Positions 59,024 through 64,000 of a stretch of 64,000 nt of DNA are shown here, in pieces. The notes under the pieces are model-generated. The model was given only the letters and a program-made list of their open reading frames with translations. It searched no databases and was not told the DNA's origin. Both the position numbers and the translations under genes were made by a program. How positions within the stretch are numbered: position 1 is the first letter of the stretch; every line of letters begins with the position of its first letter. Source of the DNA: CAIJXB01 sp964455905 (GTDB lineage: Bacteria > Chlamydiota > Chlamydiia > Chlamydiales > Rhabdochlamydiaceae); NCBI GenBank assembly GCA_964455905.1, contig CAYVYN010000004.1, forward strand, positions 124,001 to 188,000, in the 5' to 3' direction.

Positions 59024-59779
59024 CTACTCCTTAGCTTCTACGATTTCTTGTTCTTCTTTAGCATCACCTTTATTCAAGGAAACGCGCATTTCACTCTTTT
59101 TCTCTAAAATTGCATGAGTTAAAGACTGAAGAATAAGCTTAATACTCTTAAGAGCATCATCGTTACAAGCTATAACGTAGTCGATAGGATCTGGATCGCA
59201 ATTTGTATCAACAAGAGCCATAACAGGGATGCCTAATTTTCTAGCTTCCGCTACAGCGATATGCTCAGAACTAGGATCCACAACAACAACAAGACCAGGA
59301 GGTTTTCTCATAGCGCGAATACCAGAAAGGTTTTTGTCTAATTTAAACTGCTCTTTTCCAAGCATAGACATTTCTTTCTTTGTGAGGCCTTCACCACCTG
59401 ACGCAATTTTCTTTTCAATTCTTTCTAATGTTTTAACTGACTGACGAATCGTTGTAAGATTTGTTAGAGTTCCACCGAGCCATCTTTCGCACATGTAGAA
59501 TTCACCGCACTCTTCAGCGCACTCTTTAACAACAATTTTCGCTTGTTTTTTAGTTCCTACAAAAAGAATAGACTTTCTTTTTCCTACAAGCTCTCTCACA
59601 ACATCCATAGCGTTGCGAATTTGCTGCATAGTTTTTGCAAGATCAATGATATAAATTCCGTTACGTTCTTCGAAAACGAATCTTTTCATTTTCGGATTCC
59701 AACGGTGTTTTTGATGCCCAAAATGCGCACCAGCTTCAAGTAAGTCTTTGACGGTAACTTCAGTATATTGAGTAGCCAA
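59024..59779 (-). CDS. rpsB: 30S ribosomal protein S2
   Basis: 251 residues. VKDLLEAGAHFGHQKHRWNP, SILFVGTKKQAKIVVKE, ERWLGGTLTNLTTIRQS and VVVDPSSEHIAVAEARKLGI are S2 hallmarks. It heads the protein-coding part of the tRNA-Gly-rpsB-tsf-pyrH-frr-tRNA operon. In C. trachomatis ompA follows on the other side of this tRNA; here pbpB does. Confidence 0.97.
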   Translation of the reverse strand: MATQYTEVTVKDLLEAGAHFGHQKHRWNPKMKRFVFEERNGIYIIDLAKTMQQIRNAMDVVRELVGKRKSILFVGTKKQAKIVVKECAEECGEFYMCERWLGGTLTNLTTIRQSVKTLERIEKKIASGGEGLTKKEMSMLGKEQFKLDKNLSGIRAMRKPPGLVVVVDPSSEHIAVAEARKLGIPVMALVDTNCDPDPIDYVIACNDDALKSIKLILQSLTHAILEKKSEMRVSLNKGDAKEEQEIVEAKE

Positions 59780-59876
59780 GCCTTGTCCCTTTATTTTGAC
59801 GACGGCATCTCCCCCATTAATTTATTGAGGAGATTTCGGTCTTGGTTGATATTGATGGTTTATAACAAAAAGAAAA

Positions 59877-59947
59877 AGCGCCTGGTCAGAATCGAACTGA
59901 CGCGAGTAGCTTGGAAGGCTACGGTTCTACCATTGAACTACAGGCGC
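59877..59947 (-). tRNA. tRNA-Gly (anticodon TCC)
   Basis: 71 nt. Acceptor GCGCCTG/CAGGCGC, D arm GTTCAATGGTAGAAC, anticodon arm GTAGC-CTTCCAA-GCTAC, T arm TCAGTTCGATTCTGA, discriminator T, CCA not encoded. It lies about 100 bp upstream of rpsB and may share its transcript. Confidence 0.95.
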
Positions 59948-60108
59948 TTACATTACCCTAGATTTATACTAAACGGCGTTTTTTTTTCCAAGAAAAATCT
60001 GAAAAAAGTTATTTTTTATATGTTTTTTCTGTTTTTACGACTCTTTTTCCTGGAAAATAAGCACACTTACGCCTAACCTTGAAAGTAGCAATAACCTAAA
60101 AGCGATCT

Positions 60109-63100
60109 ATGAGATCTGATTTAAATATCCCCCACAAGGCAAGCAGAGTTCTCAACCTAGTCCTACTTGCATTTCTTATGATTTTGCTAAGAACCTGGTA
60201 CTTGGGTTTTATCCAAGGAGACTATCATAGACAAGAAGCCAGGAAACCTCAACGAAAAACAACACTCGATAAGGTAGAAAGAGCTACTATTCGCGACAGA
60301 TTCAATACTCCCTTATCTCAAAATAAAATTGACTACGCTATAGCTATTCGGTACGCAGACATCAGAGAAATTCCGTCCCACCGATGGGTTCTAAATCCGG
60401 AAGGAAAAAAAACCAAACAACTCATCAGAGCCCCCTACATTTCTTCTTTAGCTCACCTTTTGGCTGATTTACTTCAAATGAACTCTCAAGACATAGAAGA
60501 TACGATTTACGCGAAGGCAACTCTTTTTCCGCATACCCCCTTTATCATTAAAGAGTCCCTCCCTGAAAATCTTTACTATAAAATACGTGGCATGCAAAAA
60601 GATTGGCCTGGGATTGAGGCTATAAGAAACCCAATAAGAATTTATCCAAAAGAGAAAATAGGATGCGACATCGTAGGATATATGGGAGCAATCAGCTCTT
60701 CTGAATACCTTCAAATAGCGGAAGAAATCAAGGAACTAGAAAACTACATAAAAAAAAGAGAAAACGGAGAGCTTGTGTTTCTGCCAGAAGGCCACGACTC
60801 CCCTCTTTCTGTAAGAACTAGACTTTCTTCATTAAAAGAAAAAGCATATACCATTAATGACTTTGTAGGAAAAACTGGGATAGAAGCTAGTTGCGACGAA
60901 CTACTCCGCGGCGTCCACGGAAAAAAAACAGCAGAGATAGATCCTAAAGGAAACACATTAAGGATATTACCAGGCGCAAAAAAAGGAGTTCCGGGACAAC
61001 GAATTTTCCTTTCGATTTCTGCTGAGCTCCAAGAATTTGCAGAATCCCTTCTTGCCGAAAACGAAAAAATTAGGGACCTTAAAGATTCTCACGGAAAAAG
61101 AATCCCTGGAGTTCCTTGGATTAAAGGAGGAGCTATCGTAGCGATGGATCCTAAAACCGGAGAAATACTAACCTTAGCATCGTATCCAAGACTAAACCCT
61201 AACGATTTTATCCCCTCACACTCTCCAGAAATTAAAATAAAAAAACAACAAAACGTAAGAAGATGGGTGGAAAACGAGGCGCACATAGGCGAGCTTTTTG
61301 AAGGAAAAATCAATTTATCCAAAGAAGTCTACTCGTTTAAAACTGGTTGGCAAGAAGAAACACAACCGATTACCTGGAATTACTTTCTTTCAACTATCAT
61401 ACCGCCTAAAAGTTCTCTATGGCCTGCTCTACAAAAAGTTGAAAACATACAAAATGCCCACTCTCTACAATCTCATTTTTTACAAATAATGGAAAAATTA
61501 GATTTTAAAGACCCTTCTTCCATTTTAGAAGCTATGTATCCAGCACCAGAACACATTCCTGGCAGGAAAAAAATTTCAAACGATTTGAAACAATTTCTCC
61601 AAAAAAAATTAGATTCTTTAAAAAACGAACTATCAGAGAGTCTTGCAGTTCTTGATAAATTCGTTGCCAATACACCTTACAATGACGACAAGCTTCTTTT
61701 ACTAGACCTTACTCGTATTTTAGTTTTAGAAGATGCTTGGACACCTTCCCTTTTAGAAAAAATTGGACACATCTCTCTTTCTGATTTTTTTGAACTTTCC
61801 CAATCTTTAAATATTATCCAAGGGTCTTTAAAAGAAAAAACAGAAAAACTACACCATAACCTTGGCTTTCAAGAGTGGAGAGAAAAATACTTAAAAAAAT
61901 TTCTAGTTCAAAAAAGGAAAGAAGAAAAAGCACAAAAAAAATATGCGAAACCTTACACAGAATACCTAGAAAAGGTAGAAAAAACACTATTTAAGTCTTT
62001 CTGGAACGCCTGTCGATATCTTTTTTTAGATGCCTTTATCTATGGCAAGCAACGTATTAGCTTAGAGGAGTATCCTCAATTACGCCCTTACGTAGAGGGA
62101 ATCGAAAAAAGCCACACAGCTCTTTTAACTCCACATATACAAAAACTACAAAAAACACTATCTGGGCTTTCTACTTTAGAGTCTGTAACTTTTTTAAAAA
62201 CAATTCGAAGCTTTGAAGAACTTGATCGCCCCCTATATGGAAAATATCGATTACTACGGAACACAAAAGGGGTTCAACTAGAAAAGCACCTTGCTGCGGC
62301 TTTTTACCCCTTAGCTGGTTTTGGATATGGAAGATCTCAGGCTTTTAGACAATCAAGCCCTCAGGGGTCTGTGTTCAAATTAGTAATCGCGTATGAAGCA
62401 TTACGCGAAAAATATGAATACATAAAAGAAAACCTACTTTCTTTGAAGGATTTAAATCCTCTCACATTAATCGACGAACTCAAAACAGGGAGCAAGCAAG
62501 GTAGCCTAAAACAAGTTTTAGGATATACCCTCGAAGGACAACCCATTCACCGAATGTATAAAGGAGGGATTGTTCCTCGAAGTAGCCACGGAGGAATTGG
62601 AAAAGTAGACCTTATACAAGCTATAGAACAATCTAGCAACCTCTACTTTGCTCTTTTAGCAGGAGAACACGTGGAGTCTCCTTTACTTTTAGAAAAAGCA
62701 GCTAAAGATTTTGGATTTGGATCCAAAACTGGAATAGATCTACAAGGAGAAATCTCTGGATCAATTCCGAATGACCTTTCAGATAACAAAACCGGACTAT
62801 ATTCTTTTGCAATAGGACAGCACTCTTTAATCGGAACGCCCTTACAAGCAGCCCAGATGCTATCTGCCTTAGGTAATCAAGGGCACATCTTACGCCCTAA
62901 AGTGATCAAATTAACAGCAGGAAAAAACAGATCCGATACCCCCTTCTCTTTTAACCTTGAGAAGACATTTCCCTTCCAAGAAGCCCTCTCTCTTATCGGC
63001 ATTCAATTTCCACTTTTTACAGAAGCACTTTCTTCATCTTTTAACCCCTGTATTCAACCCACAGAATCAGAGCTTGCTCGATCTATTTTTTATCCTCCCG

Positions 63101-63498
63101 AAATTCGAAAAATGCTATTAACAGGAATGGATAAGGTTATTACAGGAACCAAAGGAACAGCAAGAGCTCCTATCATCCGTTATCTAAAAACAAATCCAAA
63201 AGCGGCCAAGAACTATCACAGCCTTCAAGGAGAAATGGTAGGAAAAACAGGTACTGCAGAAATCCTTTTTAAACAATGGATTGACGCAGAATCTGAAGCT
63301 AGAATCCACAACCACATCTGGTTTGGAGGTCTTGTATTTCCTGAGGGCAGCCAATGGGAAGATACAGACGCAGAACTAGCTGTTGTAGTCTATCTAAGAT
63401 TTAGTGAAGCCGGAGGAAAAGAAGCAGCCCCCCTTGCGGCAGAAATTGCAAAAAAGTGGAGAGAGATCCAAAAAAAGCACTCTCCCTCTACCCCATAA
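60109..63498 (+). CDS. pbpB: Penicillin-binding protein 2-type transpeptidase (very long class B PBP)
   Basis: 1129 residues. One N-terminal membrane helix (NLVLLAFLMILLRTWYLGF), a dimerisation domain with RATIRDRFNTPLS, and a C-terminal transpeptidase domain with SxxK in SPQGSVFKL (Ser about residue 754), SxN in EQSSNLYF (about 841) and KTG in GKTGTAEI (about 1046). A charged helical insertion of about 300 residues (roughly 385-715) precedes SxxK, making it almost twice the size of E. coli PBP2; long PBP2 is also seen in C. trachomatis (pbpB, CT682). In chlamydiae it makes division-site peptidoglycan with MreB. It is divergent from tRNA-Gly and rpsB. Confidence 0.93.
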   Translation: MRSDLNIPHKASRVLNLVLLAFLMILLRTWYLGFIQGDYHRQEARKPQRKTTLDKVERATIRDRFNTPLSQNKIDYAIAIRYADIREIPSHRWVLNPEGKKTKQLIRAPYISSLAHLLADLLQMNSQDIEDTIYAKATLFPHTPFIIKESLPENLYYKIRGMQKDWPGIEAIRNPIRIYPKEKIGCDIVGYMGAISSSEYLQIAEEIKELENYIKKRENGELVFLPEGHDSPLSVRTRLSSLKEKAYTINDFVGKTGIEASCDELLRGVHGKKTAEIDPKGNTLRILPGAKKGVPGQRIFLSISAELQEFAESLLAENEKIRDLKDSHGKRIPGVPWIKGGAIVAMDPKTGEILTLASYPRLNPNDFIPSHSPEIKIKKQQNVRRWVENEAHIGELFEGKINLSKEVYSFKTGWQEETQPITWNYFLSTIIPPKSSLWPALQKVENIQNAHSLQSHFLQIMEKLDFKDPSSILEAMYPAPEHIPGRKKISNDLKQFLQKKLDSLKNELSESLAVLDKFVANTPYNDDKLLLLDLTRILVLEDAWTPSLLEKIGHISLSDFFELSQSLNIIQGSLKEKTEKLHHNLGFQEWREKYLKKFLVQKRKEEKAQKKYAKPYTEYLEKVEKTLFKSFWNACRYLFLDAFIYGKQRISLEEYPQLRPYVEGIEKSHTALLTPHIQKLQKTLSGLSTLESVTFLKTIRSFEELDRPLYGKYRLLRNTKGVQLEKHLAAAFYPLAGFGYGRSQAFRQSSPQGSVFKLVIAYEALREKYEYIKENLLSLKDLNPLTLIDELKTGSKQGSLKQVLGYTLEGQPIHRMYKGGIVPRSSHGGIGKVDLIQAIEQSSNLYFALLAGEHVESPLLLEKAAKDFGFGSKTGIDLQGEISGSIPNDLSDNKTGLYSFAIGQHSLIGTPLQAAQMLSALGNQGHILRPKVIKLTAGKNRSDTPFSFNLEKTFPFQEALSLIGIQFPLFTEALSSSFNPCIQPTESELARSIFYPPEIRKMLLTGMDKVITGTKGTARAPIIRYLKTNPKAAKNYHSLQGEMVGKTGTAEILFKQWIDAESEARIHNHIWFGGLVFPEGSQWEDTDAELAVVVYLRFSEAGGKEAAPLAAEIAKKWREIQKKHSPSTP

Positions 63499-63507
63499 GC
63501 TTAGTCA

Positions 63508-64000
63508 TCAAGAAAGAACAACTGCGAGAGGACTTGTCACAAAAGACTCTTCGTAAAATACATCTTCCCCATAAACGATTGAAATATCAGAAGCGCTTTT
63601 TAAACAGCTAGCTGCCATATCTAAAGGATTTGCTTCCATAGAAAGTAAAATCACATCATATATTTTTCTTTTTTCAGCAAGAAGCTCGTGAAAACTCTCC
63701 CTACAAAGAAGTTCAACAAAACAAGTATGATAGGCCCCTGGAGCAATTCGATCAATTTCATCTTTGGAAGTAACTGTTACAGAACCTTCTCCTAAAAGAT
63801 ACTCATATAAGCCTATACCCTGTTGAGTATACCTTTTAGGCGGAGTGCAATCTACAATAAGAACTTTAAGTCCTTGCAGATGCAAAAGAGCCCCTACATT
63901 CACAACAAGGCTATCAACAGGTTTTCCCAAGAAAGAAACACAAATACTTTTACTCTGATTTCTATGCAAATTAATAAACGAAGCTACCTTTCGTAAAGTT
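63508..64000 (-). CDS. BY-kinase-like P-loop protein with degenerate Walker A, 3' part
   Basis: The frame is open through the window edge, so the 5' part is missing; 163 residues are visible. LRKVASFINLHRNQSKSICV, LHLQGLKVLIVDCTPPKR, YEYLLGEGSV and YDVILLSMEANPLDMAASCL follow the order of the ATPase domain of Wzc/CapB-like tyrosine kinases. Where the Walker A GEGKST should be, the sequence reads SFLGKPVDSLVVNVGA, lacking GK(S/T), so ATP binding is doubtful. The A' motif LIVDCTPP also departs from LIDxDxR. It may be the non-catalytic part of a polysaccharide chain-length regulator. TTG 63967-63969 is not a real start. Confidence 0.6.
   Translation of the reverse strand, partial: TLRKVASFINLHRNQSKSICVSFLGKPVDSLVVNVGALLHLQGLKVLIVDCTPPKRYTQQGIGLYEYLLGEGSVTVTSKDEIDRIAPGAYHTCFVELLCRESFHELLAEKRKIYDVILLSMEANPLDMAASCLKSASDISIVYGEDVFYEESFVTSPLAVVLS

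Noticed and set aside
63967..63969. TTG as start of the last gene
   Set aside because: The frame continues open to the window edge with matching family sequence (LRKVASFINL), so the gene is simply cut.

Overview
The window is from an A+T-rich bacterial chromosome, and its gene content points to a member of the phylum Chlamydiota outside the genus Chlamydia (an environmental or 'Chlamydia-like' organism). The evidence is an Hc1-type histone-like gene (hctA), a CT398/CdsZ-type coiled-coil zinc-ribbon gene, and several gene orders that, from general knowledge, match Chlamydia trachomatis: tsaB-rpsU-dnaJ beside lon; RNase Z, xerC and an ABC-F gene in one neighbourhood; aroA-aroK-aroC-aroB-aroDE; and frr-pyrH-tsf-rpsB followed by pbpB. 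DUF4116 repeats, a eukaryote-like protein kinase and very long helical proteins without recognisable domains fit a host-associated lifestyle. The species cannot be named from the sequence.

Layout. 1-10 kb: 3' part of htpG, yajC, a small barrel-like outer-membrane protein, a NodB-type deacetylase, a two-gene unit (repeat-rich secreted protein plus glycosyltransferase-like protein), rlmD, hctA, an unknown exported protein and an RRM RNA-binding protein. 9.6-24 kb: cdsZ-like gene, rnpB, xerC, an ABC-F ATPase, a SpoU methylase, a DUF4116-repeat gene broken by an in-frame TGA, a DYRK/HIPK-like kinase, and a tightly overlapping minus-strand run lon > nucleotidyltransferase > rhomboid > RNase Z > Ppx/GppA. 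24-33 kb: a 2235-residue helical-repeat protein separating lon from tsaB-rpsU-dnaJ. 33.3-39.5 kb: the most unusual region, with a PapD-like chaperone, a large barrel-plus-Ig-like protein resembling an usher, and five small secreted paralogues.

39.6-46.4 kb: an uninterrupted shikimate-pathway operon (five enzymes from 3-dehydroquinate to chorismate) led by an alpha2-type glycyl-tRNA synthetase. 46.6-56.5 kb: an accessory stretch with two small secreted paralogues, EpmB, a McsA-like protein, a glycosyltransferase, an IspD-SDR fusion (Bcs1-like), a CPBP protein, DoxX, a lipoprotein, a surface protein with an HExxxHG motif, a pseudogene and a helical protein of unknown role. 56.6-64 kb: translation genes (tRNA-Lys, tRNA-Glu, frr, pyrH, tsf, rpsB, tRNA-Gly, all minus strand), a very long PBP2, and the end of a degenerate BY-kinase-like ATPase.

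Together the window combines conserved chlamydial housekeeping (translation, chaperones, RNA processing, aromatic synthesis, septal/peptidoglycan synthesis) with lineage-specific envelope and host-interaction genes. No CRISPR array, insertion sequence or phage module was seen.
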